The notes: a model not told the origin generated them from the sequence alone. 64,000 bases of DNA from Pseudomonas lini (GCF_964063345.1 NZ_OZ061318.1:3596001-3660000), one strand, 5' to 3'; counted from the first letter of the stretch, positions 25,679-35,899 are shown. Translations and numbers: made by a program.

Positions 25679-28129
25679 ATGACTCAAGAACCACTTGTTC
25701 GCGAAGCAGAGGTGGCCGCATTCCGCGACGCCGTCTTGACCAAGCTTACCTACGCGGTGGGCAAAGACCCGGATCACGCCTTCGACCACGACTGGTTCGA
25801 AGCCATCGCCCTGGCGGCGCGCGATCACATGGTCGAGCACTGGATGGATCACACCCGGCAGATCTACCGCAAAGGCCAGAAACGGGTCTATTACCTCTCC
25901 CTTGAATTCCTGATTGGCCGCTTGCTCTACGACAGCCTGAGCAACCTCGGCCTGCTCGATGTGGCCCGCGAGGCCATGACCGAACTTGGCGTCGACATGG
26001 AACGCATCCGTCTGCTGGAACCCGATGCTGCACTGGGCAACGGAGGCCTCGGGCGTCTGGCGGCGTGCTTCATGGAAAGCATGTCGACCCTGGGCATCGC
26101 CGGCCATGGTTACGGCATTCGTTACGAACACGGTTTGTTCCGTCAGGCCATCGTCGACGGTTGGCAGCAGGAGCAGACCGAACACTGGCTGGATTTCGGT
26201 AACCCGTGGGAGTTTGAACGGCCGGAGGTCGCCTATCCGATCGGCTTCGGCGGCAGTGTCGAAACGGTGACCGATGAAAACGGCAAATCCAGGCAAGTCT
26301 GGTCCCCGGCGGAAACCGTGCGGGCGATTGCCTATGACACCCCGGTGGTCGGTTGGCGCGGCGCGAGTGTCAACACGCTGCGACTGTGGCGTGCCCGGGC
26401 CATGGAAGAGTTGCACCTGGAACGCTTCAATGCTGGTGACCACTTGGGTGCGGTCGCCGAAGTGGCCCGGGCCGAAAGTATCTCCCGCGTGCTCTACCCG
26501 GCGGACAGCACCGAGGCCGGCCAGGAACTGCGCCTGCGCCAGGAATACTTCTTCGTCGCCGCGTCCCTGCAGGATTTGCTGCGCCGCCATCGCAACATGC
26601 ACACCTCGGTGCTGACCCTGGGCGATCACGCGGCCATTCAACTCAACGACACTCACCCCTCGATTGCCGTGGCCGAGTTGATGCGTCAGTTGGTCGACGT
26701 TTATGACGTGGCGTGGGATGCGGCATGGCAGGTCACCGTCGACACGCTGTCGTACACCAACCACACGCTGTTGCCGGAAGCGCTGGAAACCTGGCCGGTC
26801 GGTTTGATGGAGCGGATGCTGCCACGGCACATGCAGATCATTTATTTGATCAACGCCCAGCACATCGACTCATTGCGGGCCAAGGGCGTTCACGATTTCG
26901 ACGTGTTGCGTGCGGTGTCGCTGATCGAGGAAGACAACGGTCGCCGCGTGCGCATGGGCAACCTGGCATTCCTTGGTTCTCACAGCGTCAACGGCGTGTC
27001 CGGCCTGCACACGCAGTTGATGCGCAGCACGGTGTTCTCCGAACTGCATAAACTCTATCCGGAGCGGATCAACAACAAGACCAACGGCATCACCTTCCGC
27101 CGCTGGCTCTATCAAGCCAACCCCGAGTTGACCTCGATGATGGTCGACGCCCTCGGCCCGGATCTGCTGGATAACCCCGAAGAACGCCTCATAGGGCTGG
27201 AACCGTTTGCCGAGAAGACTGAATTTCGCAAACAGTTCGCCGAACAGCGGTTGCACAGCAAGAAAGCCCTGGCGTACCTGATTCATGAACGGTTGGGGAT
27301 CGCGATCAACCCGGCGGCGATGTTCGACGTGCAGGTCAAGCGGATCCACGAATACAAACGTCAGTTGCTCAACCTGCTGCACACCGTCGCGCTGTATCAG
27401 GCGATTCGTGCCGAGCCGGAAATCGACTGGGTGCCGCGGGTGAAAATCTTCGCCGGCAAAGCGGCGGCCAGTTATCACCAGGCCAAGCTGATCATCAAGC
27501 TGACCAACGACATCGCCCGGGTGGTCAACAATGACCCGACCGTACGTGGTTTGCTCAAAGTGGTGTTCTTGCCCAATTACAACGTCAGCCTGGCCGAAAG
27601 CATCATTCCGGCGGCGGACTTGTCGGAGCAGATTTCCACCGCAGGCTTCGAAGCCTCGGGCACCAGCAATATGAAATTCGGCCTCAATGGCGCTCTGACC
27701 ATCGGCACCCTGGATGGGGCCAACGTGGAGATGTGCGAGCGCATCGGTGCCGAACACATGTTCATCTTCGGCCTCAGCGCCGAGCAAGTGGAAGCGCGCA
27801 AGCTCAACCATGAGTTCAGCGCGGCGCCGGACATTGCCGCCTCCCATCGACTCAATGACGTGCTGCAAGCGATTCGCGGCGGGGTGTTCTCACCGGACGA
27901 TCCGTCCCGTTACACCACGCTGATCGATTCGCTGGTGGACTACGACCGCTTCCTGGTCTGCGCCGATTTCGATTCCTACTGGAACGCTCAGATGCGCGTC
28001 GAGGCTCACTGGCACGACTCGAAAGAATGGTGGCGTTCGGCGGTATTGAGCAGTGCGCGGATGGGTTGGTTCTCGTCCGACCGGACCATTCGCGAGTACG
28101 CTACGGACATCTGGAAGGCGTTGGAGTAA
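25679..28129 (+). CDS. glgP: Glycogen/maltodextrin phosphorylase
   Basis: Releases glucose 1-phosphate from alpha-1,4-glucans using pyridoxal phosphate. The 816-residue length is usual. Signature segments: SLEFLIGRLLYDSL, ALGNGGLGRLAACFMES, IQLNDTHPSIAV, the VKRIHEYKRQLLN glucan motif, and the PLP-lysine motif EASGTSNMKFGLNGALTIG near residue 660. The gene stands alone here, away from the other glg genes, between a divergent YkgJ-type gene and a REPIN. Confidence 0.97.
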   Translation: MTQEPLVREAEVAAFRDAVLTKLTYAVGKDPDHAFDHDWFEAIALAARDHMVEHWMDHTRQIYRKGQKRVYYLSLEFLIGRLLYDSLSNLGLLDVAREAMTELGVDMERIRLLEPDAALGNGGLGRLAACFMESMSTLGIAGHGYGIRYEHGLFRQAIVDGWQQEQTEHWLDFGNPWEFERPEVAYPIGFGGSVETVTDENGKSRQVWSPAETVRAIAYDTPVVGWRGASVNTLRLWRARAMEELHLERFNAGDHLGAVAEVARAESISRVLYPADSTEAGQELRLRQEYFFVAASLQDLLRRHRNMHTSVLTLGDHAAIQLNDTHPSIAVAELMRQLVDVYDVAWDAAWQVTVDTLSYTNHTLLPEALETWPVGLMERMLPRHMQIIYLINAQHIDSLRAKGVHDFDVLRAVSLIEEDNGRRVRMGNLAFLGSHSVNGVSGLHTQLMRSTVFSELHKLYPERINNKTNGITFRRWLYQANPELTSMMVDALGPDLLDNPEERLIGLEPFAEKTEFRKQFAEQRLHSKKALAYLIHERLGIAINPAAMFDVQVKRIHEYKRQLLNLLHTVALYQAIRAEPEIDWVPRVKIFAGKAAASYHQAKLIIKLTNDIARVVNNDPTVRGLLKVVFLPNYNVSLAESIIPAADLSEQISTAGFEASGTSNMKFGLNGALTIGTLDGANVEMCERIGAEHMFIFGLSAEQVEARKLNHEFSAAPDIAASHRLNDVLQAIRGGVFSPDDPSRYTTLIDSLVDYDRFLVCADFDSYWNAQMRVEAHWHDSKEWWRSAVLSSARMGWFSSDRTIREYATDIWKALE

Positions 28130-28152
28130 CTTTTAGCAATAATTGCGAGTCA

Positions 28153-28177
28153 GGTCCGACGGTTGTTGGGCCGGACC
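28153..28177 (+). other. Hairpin downstream of glgP
   Basis: GGTCCG pairs with CGGACC around a 13-base loop. There is no T-run after it, so it is not a convincing intrinsic terminator; it may protect the 3' end of the glgP message. Confidence 0.35.
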
Positions 28178-28228
28178 GATATACTAAGCACCAGTTTTGC
28201 CGGATGTTTCTGTGACCGCTGCGCGGTC

Positions 28229-28315
28229 AATCGCGGGCAAGCCACGCTCCCACAGGTCATATGTCGTCCTTACGGCTCATGTAAATCCTGTGGGAGCGTG
28301 GCTTGCCCGCGATGA
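28229..28315. repeat. REPIN (inverted REP pair, GTGGCTTG variant)
   Basis: ATCGCGGGCAAGCCACGCTC facing GTGGGAGCGTGGCTTGCCCG, about 40 bases apart, between glgP and the DUF2339 gene. Confidence 0.9.
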
Positions 28316-28363
28316 CGTCCGTGCAGGCGCCACAAGGCAATGGGCCGCTTAGGGATATCGACC

Positions 28364-31300
28364 ATGCAATGGATTTTCATGCTGATTGGGCTGGTGCTGG
28401 GCTGGCTACTCGACGAGTCGTTCAGCGATGCGCTGTTGGGCGCTTTACTCGGGCTGGGTATCGGTCAGGCAATCCGCATCAGCCGCTTGAATACTCAAAC
28501 CGCCGAACAGCGGCGCTTGCTCGATCAGGCGCAGGTTGCGCTGAATGCGGTCGAGCAGCGATTGGCATTGCTGGAAGTGTCGGGCGTCAAAACACCTGAA
28601 GCCAGTGAACCTGCGGCCAGCGAACCGGTTCCATCCCCTGAAATCATTCTTGAGCAAGCCCCTGTCGCCACCCCGGAATTGATCTGGGAGCTGCCGCCTG
28701 AACTCGAACCCATCACAGCTGCTGCCACCGACGCCAGTCGTCCGCCGCCCGCTGATGCCTGGAAACCCGATCCGGTTGCTCGTGAACCCCAGCAACCGGC
28801 GGCGCCTCGCGGCCCGAACTTCATCGAGCGCGCCATCAGCGGCGCGCGCAACTGGTTGTTCGGTGGCAATACCGTGCTGCGGGTCGGCGTGGTGCTCTTG
28901 TTTCTCGGCCTGGCCTTCCTGTTGCGCTACGCCACTGAAGGCATGGTGGTGCCGGTCGAGTTGCGTTATGCCGGTGTCGCGGCGGCGGCCTTGGGCTTGC
29001 TCGCGCTGGGCTGGTTGCTGCGCCTGCGCAACAGCAATTACGCGCTGATGCTGCAAGGCACCGGGATTGCGGTGTTGTACCTGACGGTATTTGCCGCGAT
29101 GCGCCTGCATCCATTGCTCGACCCCACGGCTGCGTTGGGACTGCTGGTGGTGGTAACAGTGTTCTCGGCGATTCTCGCCATTACCCAGAACGCATTAGGC
29201 TTGGCCGCCGCTGCCGCGCTAGGCGGTTTCGCCGCGCCGATCCTGACCTCCACCGGCGCTGGCAACCATGTCGCGTTGTTCAGCTACTTTGCCCTGCTCA
29301 ACGCCGGCATCCTCGCCATCGCGTGGTTCAAGGCCTGGCGGTTGCTCAACCTGATCGGTTTTGTCGGCACCTTCGGCATCGGGTTGGCCTGGGGTCTGCG
29401 TTCCTATACACCGGAATTGCTGTGGAGTACCGAGCCGTTCCTGATTCTGTTTTTCCTGATGTACCTGGCCATCGGTTTGTTGTTTGCTCGGCGCAAGCTG
29501 CTGGAAATGAGCGACGCGCCCGAGGACGATAGCCGCGAAGCACTGCTGCACTGGTCAGCGCGCAAGGGCGATTACGTTGACGGCACGATGCTGTTCGCGC
29601 CACCGCTGGTGGGTTTCGGTTTGCAGTTCGCGCTGGTGGAGCATCTTGAATTTGCCGCGGCTTTCAGCGCCTTGGCACTGGGCATGATTTACATGGGGCT
29701 GGCCCGGTTGCTGATGGGCGGCCGAGCGCTGTTGTTGGCGGAAACCTGTCTGGCACTTGGCGTGATCTTCGCCAGCCTGGCGATTCCCTTGGGGCTCGAC
29801 GCGCGTTGGACCGCAGCCGCCTGGGCGGTGGAAGGCGCGGGGATTTTCTGGCTCGGCCTGCGTCAACAACGACCGCTGGCGCGAGCCTTTGCCTTGCTGC
29901 TGCAACTGGGCTCGGCACTGGCCTTTCTCAGTGAACTGCGGACCGGCGAGAGCAGCCTGCTCGAGGGCGCGCCGCTGGGGGCGTTGATGCTCGGTGTGGC
30001 GCTGCTGTTCAGCTTCTACCAATTACGCAAAGCATTGCCCGAACAGGCCTCAAAGTGGGAACGCCAAGGGCTGCCGGTATTGGCCTGCCTGGGGCTGACG
30101 TTCCTTTATCTGCTGGCGCCGCTGTTCTTCTTCACCCACGGCACGGCGATCAGTTGGGCGCTGGCCGGGTTGGCGACGCTGTTCGTCGGCTTGCGCCTGC
30201 AATCGAGGACGTTCCTGTTCACCGCGTTCGCCGTGCAACTGCTCGGCGGTGCGTTGTTCCTGTTGCGGCTGCAAGGGGCGGGTGGTGAGTCTGCTGCGGT
30301 GTTCAGCGCCGGCTGGAGCGGTTTGCTCAGCGCGTCCCTGATCGGGCTGGCGTTGATCGGCGGAATGTTGCTCGCGGCCCGCGACGAAATGGTGCGCAGT
30401 GACGTGCGTCTGCTGCGCGGCTTGTCAGTGGTGTTGCTGGCCGGTCTGGTGCTGATCAACCTCGCCGTGCTGTTCGTGTTGCCATGGCAAACCGCGAGTG
30501 CGGTGTGGGCCGCCAGTGGTTTGTTCATCATCTGGTTGAGCCTGTACCTGAAGCAGCGTGTGAGTTTTGTTTTTGGTCTGCTGTTGCAGGTGATCGGCGG
30601 CGCTGCGTTCCTGTTCGCCGGGCCAGATCTGCTCGGTGCGCTGCTCAGCGAAGGGTTGCGGCCGCTGGCGCATAGCGGTTTCTGGACGCCGCTGGTGCTG
30701 GGGCTGGCTGCCTTCGTCGGGGCCTGGCGTTTGCAGCTCGGCAACCATGCTTCGGCTTTCGATGGGTTGAGCCTGCAGCGCTTGTCCGAAGTGTTGCTGG
30801 TGTGGGGCGCGGGTTGGTGGGCGCTGGCATGGGTCAGCGAAGTGCTGCGCTTTGCGCCGTTGAATCTACAAGCTACTTTGTTGCTGGCCGTCGCCGCCGT
30901 GAGTGTCGCGCTGTGGACGGTATTGGCACTGCGCCTGAAGTGGTCGTCGCTGGGCTTGCTCTGCACCTTGCTGATTCCCGCTGCGGGTCTGGTGCTGCTC
31001 GCGGCCTGGCATTCGCGTTATCACCCGGCCGCCAACTTCGGCTGGCTGGTTTGGACTGCGGTGTTCGTCGTGCATTTCATCTCGCTGCGGCGTTTGGCGC
31101 CGACGTTGCCCGCAACAGCCCTGAGCACCGCCCATGTGTTCGGCTGCTGGTTGTTGATCGGCGTGCTGGCGCTGGAGCTGCGTTACGGTCTGCTGCTGTT
31201 GTCGGAGCAGTACAACGCCTGGCGCTGGTTGGGCTGGGCGATTCTGCCGAGCCTTTATCTGGTGCTGATGGCCGCGCCACGTGCGTGGCCGTGGCCGGTA

Positions 31301-31951
31301 TCGGAGTATCCCCGCGAGTACCGGGTCTATGCCGCTGCGCCGTTGGCCTTGTTGATGCTCGGCTGGTTCTGGCTGGCGAACATTGCCAGTGACGGCGCCG
31401 CCGAGCCACTTCCGTATGTGCCGCTGATCAACCCGCTGGAGCTGGGCCTGTTGTTTGCTTTGTTCGGCGTTTACGTCTGGTCTCGCAGCGCCGTGACGCA
31501 GCTGGCGATCCGCAAGGATTACGCCGATAACGCCACGCAAGTGATTGCCGGTGTTTCGCTGTTCGTCTTCTTCACCGCGCTGGTGATGCGCGCGGCTCAC
31601 CATTGGGGTGGCGTGCCGTTCGCGCTGGATCTGCTGCTTGGGTCGATGTTGGTGCAGGCCGGCTTGTCCATCGTCTGGACCCTGATGGCCCTGAGTCTGA
31701 TGATCGGTGGGCATCTGCGTCATCGCCGCGAAGTCTGGCTGATCGGCGCGGCGCTGATTGCGCTGGTGGTCGCCAAGCTGTTCTTCGTTGAATTGAGTAA
31801 CCGCGGCGGGCTGGCGCGGATCGTGTCGTTTATCGGCGTTGGCGTGTTGCTGTTGGTGGTGGGCTATTTCGCCCCGTTGCCACCCAAGCGCGCCGAGGCT
31901 GTGCCGGATGTTGAAAAACCGGCCCCTGAAACCGAAGGAGTGTCGTCTTGA
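28364..31951 (+). CDS. DUF2339 giant polytopic membrane protein
   Basis: A 1195-residue inner-membrane protein. An N-terminal hydrophobic segment (MQWIFMLIGLVLGWLLDES) is followed by a coiled-coil and proline/glutamate-rich linker (about residues 35-140), then some 25-30 hydrophobic helices to the C-terminus. The RNWLFGGNTVLRVGVVLLFLGLAFLLRYA region (read in pieces) is typical of DUF2339. Function unknown. The ATG at 28364 is favoured over 28340 because it opens with the hydrophobic segment. The downstream DUF3999 gene overlaps its stop, so the two probably form one operon and may act together in the envelope. Confidence 0.92.
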   Translation: MQWIFMLIGLVLGWLLDESFSDALLGALLGLGIGQAIRISRLNTQTAEQRRLLDQAQVALNAVEQRLALLEVSGVKTPEASEPAASEPVPSPEIILEQAPVATPELIWELPPELEPITAAATDASRPPPADAWKPDPVAREPQQPAAPRGPNFIERAISGARNWLFGGNTVLRVGVVLLFLGLAFLLRYATEGMVVPVELRYAGVAAAALGLLALGWLLRLRNSNYALMLQGTGIAVLYLTVFAAMRLHPLLDPTAALGLLVVVTVFSAILAITQNALGLAAAAALGGFAAPILTSTGAGNHVALFSYFALLNAGILAIAWFKAWRLLNLIGFVGTFGIGLAWGLRSYTPELLWSTEPFLILFFLMYLAIGLLFARRKLLEMSDAPEDDSREALLHWSARKGDYVDGTMLFAPPLVGFGLQFALVEHLEFAAAFSALALGMIYMGLARLLMGGRALLLAETCLALGVIFASLAIPLGLDARWTAAAWAVEGAGIFWLGLRQQRPLARAFALLLQLGSALAFLSELRTGESSLLEGAPLGALMLGVALLFSFYQLRKALPEQASKWERQGLPVLACLGLTFLYLLAPLFFFTHGTAISWALAGLATLFVGLRLQSRTFLFTAFAVQLLGGALFLLRLQGAGGESAAVFSAGWSGLLSASLIGLALIGGMLLAARDEMVRSDVRLLRGLSVVLLAGLVLINLAVLFVLPWQTASAVWAASGLFIIWLSLYLKQRVSFVFGLLLQVIGGAAFLFAGPDLLGALLSEGLRPLAHSGFWTPLVLGLAAFVGAWRLQLGNHASAFDGLSLQRLSEVLLVWGAGWWALAWVSEVLRFAPLNLQATLLLAVAAVSVALWTVLALRLKWSSLGLLCTLLIPAAGLVLLAAWHSRYHPAANFGWLVWTAVFVVHFISLRRLAPTLPATALSTAHVFGCWLLIGVLALELRYGLLLLSEQYNAWRWLGWAILPSLYLVLMAAPRAWPWPVSEYPREYRVYAAAPLALLMLGWFWLANIASDGAAEPLPYVPLINPLELGLLFALFGVYVWSRSAVTQLAIRKDYADNATQVIAGVSLFVFFTALVMRAAHHWGGVPFALDLLLGSMLVQAGLSIVWTLMALSLMIGGHLRHRREVWLIGAALIALVVAKLFFVELSNRGGLARIVSFIGVGVLLLVVGYFAPLPPKRAEAVPDVEKPAPETEGVSS

Positions 31952-33315
31952 GTCAGAAGCTGAATTTGGGCTTGTGGGGGGCTGTGGTGCTGGGTGTGAC
32001 GCTGTCGGCCGGCGCGCAGGAAAAACCGGCAGACTTTGCCGCGCAGGTGCCGTTGTCGGTGAGTGGCGAGGGCCCGTGGTATCGCCTGGAATTGCCCTTG
32101 GGCGTGCAACTGAAGGCGCGGCAAACCGATCTCAGCGATCTGCGCGTGTTCAACGCTGCCGGTGAACCTCAGGCTTATGCTCTGGCCCGAGAACCCGCGC
32201 AGACCCGCGAAAACCGCACGCTGAACGACGTGAAGTGGTTCCCGTTGTACAACTCGGCGGATGCCACCGAACGCGCGCCGAGTGTGCGCGTGCAATCGAA
32301 CACCAACGGCACGTTGATCGAAGTGCAGCCGTCCAGCCAGTTGGAGGCGGGCGAAGAAGAGCTGCGCGGTTGGTTGCTCGACGCCAGCCGCATCAAGGCG
32401 CCGTTGCAGCAATTGATCCTCGACTGGACCAGCGATCGCGACGGTTTCCAGCGTTTCAGCATCGAAGCCAGCGACGATTTGCAGCATTGGCAGTCGTGGG
32501 GCGAAGGGCAGGTGGCGCGTCTGACGTTTGCCGACGAACGGGTCGAGCAACATGAAGTCGGCCTGCCGGGGCAATCGGCGCGCTACCTGCGCTTGCTCTG
32601 GAGTTCACCGCAATCGGCGCCAGTGCTGACGTCGGCGCAACTGGAAAGCACCAACCCTCGCACCTTGCCGCTGCCGTTGGTCTGGTCGCAGCCTTTGGCT
32701 GGCACCAGCGTGAAGGCCGGTGAGTACATCTGGCAATTGCCCATGGGATTGAACGTCCAGCGCTTGCAGATCGAGCTGAATCAGCCCAACAGCCTGGCAC
32801 CGGTGACGTTGTCGGGTCGCCGGGAAACCAGCCTGCCGTGGCAAACGCTGACCAGCGGTTTGCTCTACCGCTTGACCCAGAATGGCCAGGACGTGGTGCA
32901 GAACGAATTGCAGCTGCCGGGCCAGACCGTGCAGCAATTGAAGCTGACGGTGGATGAGCGCGGCGGAGGTCTGGGCGCCGAAGCACCGACCGTCCGGTTT
33001 GCCGTGCGCTCCACGCAACTGGTGTTCCTGGCGCGCGGGGCCGGGCCTTATACGCTGGCGCTGGGAAGTGCGACGGTGAAGGCAGCGAGCTTGCCATTGT
33101 CGACGCTGATTCCGGATTACAGCGCTGCGAAGCTGGCGGCGTTGGGCAAGGCGACGGTGGAGGGTGGGGTCGTGGTCACGACGGCGGCAACCGTGCCAAC
33201 GGTCGCGGACACGAACTGGAAGAAAATCGGATTGTGGGCGGTGCTGTTGCTCAGCGTGCTGGTTTTGGGGGCCATGGCGTTCAGCTTGCTGCGCAAACCA
33301 CCAATCAAATCCTAG
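31948..33315 (+). CDS. DUF3999 exported membrane-anchored protein
   Basis: A 455-residue protein starting with TTG at 31948; the start codon overlaps the DUF2339 stop (TTGA) and AAGGAG is placed correctly before it. A signal peptide ends near TLSAGAQE, a large beta-rich periplasmic region follows with a discoidin-like feel (LVWSQPLAGTSVKAGEYIW), and a single C-terminal membrane helix (about residues 428-446, IGLWAVLLLSVLVLGAMAF) ends with basic residues. DUF3999 genes commonly follow DUF2339 genes, implying a joint but unknown role. Confidence 0.9.
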   Translation: MSQKLNLGLWGAVVLGVTLSAGAQEKPADFAAQVPLSVSGEGPWYRLELPLGVQLKARQTDLSDLRVFNAAGEPQAYALAREPAQTRENRTLNDVKWFPLYNSADATERAPSVRVQSNTNGTLIEVQPSSQLEAGEEELRGWLLDASRIKAPLQQLILDWTSDRDGFQRFSIEASDDLQHWQSWGEGQVARLTFADERVEQHEVGLPGQSARYLRLLWSSPQSAPVLTSAQLESTNPRTLPLPLVWSQPLAGTSVKAGEYIWQLPMGLNVQRLQIELNQPNSLAPVTLSGRRETSLPWQTLTSGLLYRLTQNGQDVVQNELQLPGQTVQQLKLTVDERGGGLGAEAPTVRFAVRSTQLVFLARGAGPYTLALGSATVKAASLPLSTLIPDYSAAKLAALGKATVEGGVVVTTAATVPTVADTNWKKIGLWAVLLLSVLVLGAMAFSLLRKPPIKS

Positions 33316-33333
33316 GCTGGCGCTTCGCGCCAG

Positions 33334-33400
33334 ATCGCGGGCAAGCCTCGCTCCCACAGGATTGGTGGATTATCTGTAGGAGCGAGGCTTGCCCGCGAAG
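33334..33400. repeat. Close inverted REP pair
   Basis: ATCGCGGGCAAGCCTCGCTC facing TAGGAGCGAGGCTTGCCCGC with only about 18 bases between. The second copy has TAGGAG rather than GTGGGAG. Confidence 0.88.
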
Positions 33401-33573
33401 GCGTCCTTCCGGCCACCAAAAATATTGAAACTGCCGCCAATCGCGGCCCCATTTCGAACTACGCTCAACCCCGCGCATGAACTCTATTGGGCGTATCACG
33501 TCTGATAGGAGGAAATGCGCCCCGACTCGCGTTAAACTGCGCGGGTTTTTAGCCCCCCATTCCGGAGTCTTCC

Positions 33574-34584
33574 ATGTCCCGCGTTACCTTGAGTCGCTAT
33601 TTGATTGAGCAGACCCGCAGCAACAACACTCCTGCCGATCTGCGCTTCCTGATCGAAGTGGTGGCGCGTGCCTGCAAGGAGATCAACCACGCCGTGTCCA
33701 AAGGCGCCCTGGGTGGCGTTCTGGGCAGCATGGGCACTGAAAACGTCCAGGGCGAAGTGCAGAAGAAGCTCGATGTGATCTCCAACGAGATCCTGCTCGA
33801 AGCCAACGAATGGGGCGGTCACCTGGCCGGCATGGCGTCCGAGGAAATGGACAATGCCTACCAGATCCCGGGCAAATACCCGAAAGGCGCGTACCTGCTG
33901 GTATTCGATCCGCTGGACGGTTCGTCGAACATCGACATCAACGCGCCGGTCGGCACGATCTTCTCGGTACTGCGTTGCCCGAACGAATACCTGACCCAGA
34001 ACGAGCCCTTGAATGAAAAGGCCTTCCTGCAGCCAGGTACCCAGCAAGTGGCCGCCGGCTACGCGATCTACGGTCCGCAGACCATGCTGATCCTGACCCT
34101 GGGCGATGGCGTGAAAGGCTTCACCCTGGACCGTGAAATGGGCAGTTTCGTACTGACCCACGAAAACATCACCATTCCTGAAACCACCCAGGAATTTGCC
34201 ATCAACGCGTCCAACCAGCGTCACTGGGAAGCACCGGTACAGCGCTACGTCGGCGAATTGCTGGCAGGTGATGAAGGCCCGCTGAAAAAGAACTACAACA
34301 TGCGTTGGGTTGCCGCAATGGTCGCCGACGTGCACCGCATCCTGAACCGTGGTGGCCTGTTCATGTACCCACGCGACAGCCGCGAGCCGTCGAAGCCGGG
34401 CAAACTGCGCCTGATGTACGAAGCCAACCCTATGTCGTTCCTGGTGGAACAGGCGGGCGGCGCGTCTACCGACGGCCACCAGCGCATCCTCGACATCCAG
34501 CCAGAAGGCCTGCACCAGCGTGTTGCGGTGTTCCTCGGTTCGAAAGAAGAAGTTGCCCGCGTCACGGCTTACCACAAGGAATAG
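33574..34584 (+). CDS. fbp: Fructose-1,6-bisphosphatase class I
   Basis: Gluconeogenic phosphatase, 336 residues, cytosolic. The metal site [20 protein letters not shown] is intact (near residue 112), as are the GAYLLVF strand before it and the substrate region [17 protein letters not shown]. Together with glgP upstream it handles carbon flow through hexose phosphates, but the genes are separate units. A CGGAG ribosome site sits before the ATG. DUF924 follows three bases later. Confidence 0.98.
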   Translation: MSRVTLSRYLIEQTRSNNTPADLRFLIEVVARACKEINHAVSKGALGGVLGSMGTENVQGEVQKKLDVISNEILLEANEWGGHLAGMASEEMDNAYQIPGKYPKGAYLLVFDPLDGSSNIDINAPVGTIFSVLRCPNEYLTQNEPLNEKAFLQPGTQQVAAGYAIYGPQTMLILTLGDGVKGFTLDREMGSFVLTHENITIPETTQEFAINASNQRHWEAPVQRYVGELLAGDEGPLKKNYNMRWVAAMVADVHRILNRGGLFMYPRDSREPSKPGKLRLMYEANPMSFLVEQAGGASTDGHQRILDIQPEGLHQRVAVFLGSKEEVARVTAYHKE

Positions 34585-34587
34585 AAC

Positions 34588-35190
34588 ATGACCGCGCCCT
34601 GGCAGCCGTTACTCGACTGGTGGTTCGGATCTTTCGAATCACCCAACGAAATATCGGCTGACAAGGGCAAGTTATGGTTCGGCAAGCGCGACAGCCAGGA
34701 CCTCGAAGCGCGGATGCGTTTCGCGGATCTGGTCGAGCAGGCACTGGCCGGCGGATTGACCGAATGGGTGCAATGCCCTGAAGGTTGGCTGGCCCTGGTG
34801 CTACTGCTCGATCAACTGCCACGAATGATCTTTCGCGACACCCCGAAATCCTTTTCAGGCGACCTCAGGGCTCAGGCACTGGTAGCGCAAGGCATTGCCG
34901 CGGATTTCGATCGGCAACTGCGACCGATCCAGCGGGTGTTTATCTATCTGGTGTTCGAGCACTGCGAAAACCTGGCGGTGCAAAACGAAGCGGTTTCGCG
35001 GTTTCTTGATCTGGTTGAACAGCAACCCGAGGCAGATCGGGCGGTGTTTGCCGACAACCTGGATTATGCCGAGCGGCATCAGAAGATCATTGCGCGGTTT
35101 GGACGGTTTCCCCATCGCAATGCGGTGTTGGGGCGCGAATCTACGGCTGAGGAAGTTGAGTTTTTGAGTGGGCCGGGATCGCGGTTCTGA
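34588..35190 (+). CDS. DUF924 family protein
   Basis: A 200-residue mostly helical cytosolic protein. Family motifs are WWFGSFESPNEI, LWFGKRDSQDLEARMRF, LVLLLDQLPRMIFRDTP and YLVFEHCENLAVQNEAV. DUF924 proteins have a TPR-like fold; function is not established. It starts three bases after the fbp stop, so it is likely co-transcribed. Confidence 0.9.
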   Translation: MTAPWQPLLDWWFGSFESPNEISADKGKLWFGKRDSQDLEARMRFADLVEQALAGGLTEWVQCPEGWLALVLLLDQLPRMIFRDTPKSFSGDLRAQALVAQGIAADFDRQLRPIQRVFIYLVFEHCENLAVQNEAVSRFLDLVEQQPEADRAVFADNLDYAERHQKIIARFGRFPHRNAVLGRESTAEEVEFLSGPGSRF

Positions 35191-35202
35191 TGGGCTGTGA
35201 AC

Positions 35203-35535
35203 TCACGGATTTCCTTGTAACAGTCGCTTCATCAGCAATGTTGGTAGGTTTTTCCGCGTATCGGCAATGATGTGGACGTAGATCGTTTGCCCCCGCACTT
35301 CATAAATGATCCGGTTCATTCCAGAGAGAGTTTGTCGATATTGGCTGAGATTGAGCTTCTCAATCTCTTCCGGGACTGACCCGGCATAGGGCTGGCTTCC
35401 CAAATGACGGATGGCTGCTTTCAGATTGTCGTAGGTGTTTTGCCATGTCTGTGTAGAAAATTGTTTGGTGAGATAGGTACGAATTTCTTTGAGGTCTGTT
35501 TCGGCGGACTGAAGAATGACGACCTTTAAGCTCAT
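35203..35535 (-). CDS. RelE/ParE-family toxin
   Basis: A 110-residue basic protein of the ParE/RelE fold: VVILQSAETDLKEIRTYL opens helix 1, LSQYRQTLSGMNRIIYEVRG forms the central sheet, and YVHIIADTRKNLPTLLMKRL the C-terminal part. It overlaps the antitoxin stop by four bases (ATGA). ParE-type toxins poison gyrase and RelE-type toxins cleave mRNA; sequence alone does not decide here. The pair is AT-richer than its neighbours, consistent with acquisition. Confidence 0.85.
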   Translation of the reverse strand: MSLKVVILQSAETDLKEIRTYLTKQFSTQTWQNTYDNLKAAIRHLGSQPYAGSVPEEIEKLNLSQYRQTLSGMNRIIYEVRGQTIYVHIIADTRKNLPTLLMKRLLQGNP

Positions 35536-35804
35536 TGATGGTCGGCCTTGTCCATTTCTGCGAAGACGTCTTCGGCATCCCGAAACTTGCCCTCCTCAAT
35601 CTCTCGATTACCCATTGCCAAGAGCTTTAAAAGAGCCATTGTGTCTTCTTGCTCTTCAAAGCTTCTCACATCCATGACCACAAGCTTCGCTTCACCGTTT
35701 TGGGTGATCACCAAGGGTTCACGGCTCTCGGTGAGCGTTTTAACGATTTCCGCAGTGTGGCTTTTCAGGTAACTGATCGGCTTGATTTGAGATGAAAGCT
35801 TCAT
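35532..35804 (-). CDS. Phd/YefM-family antitoxin
   Basis: A 90-residue protein whose N-terminal part (KPISYLKSHTAEIVKTLTESREPLVITQNGEAKLVVMDV, in pieces) is the Phd/YefM DNA-binding fold; the C-terminal acidic tail (FAEMDKADHQ) should wrap the toxin. It precedes the toxin, with translational coupling. An inverted repeat upstream at 35830-35856 is a likely operator for autorepression. Confidence 0.88.
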   Translation of the reverse strand: MKLSSQIKPISYLKSHTAEIVKTLTESREPLVITQNGEAKLVVMDVRSFEEQEDTMALLKLLAMGNREIEEGKFRDAEDVFAEMDKADHQ

Positions 35805-35829
35805 GGAATGAGCCTCGTCAGATTGAATA

Positions 35830-35856
35830 GGACTGAGTTTAGTCTTAATTCAGTCC
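35830..35856 (-). promoter_or_regulatory. Inverted repeat, probable operator of the toxin-antitoxin pair
   Basis: GGACTGA and TCAGTCC form perfect 7-bp arms around 13 bases, 26-52 bases upstream of the antitoxin ATG and covering the likely promoter. Confidence 0.5.
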
Positions 35857-35899
35857 TGCGTCAGGGGCAGCCGACATATCTCCAGTGCGGCTGATGCCG

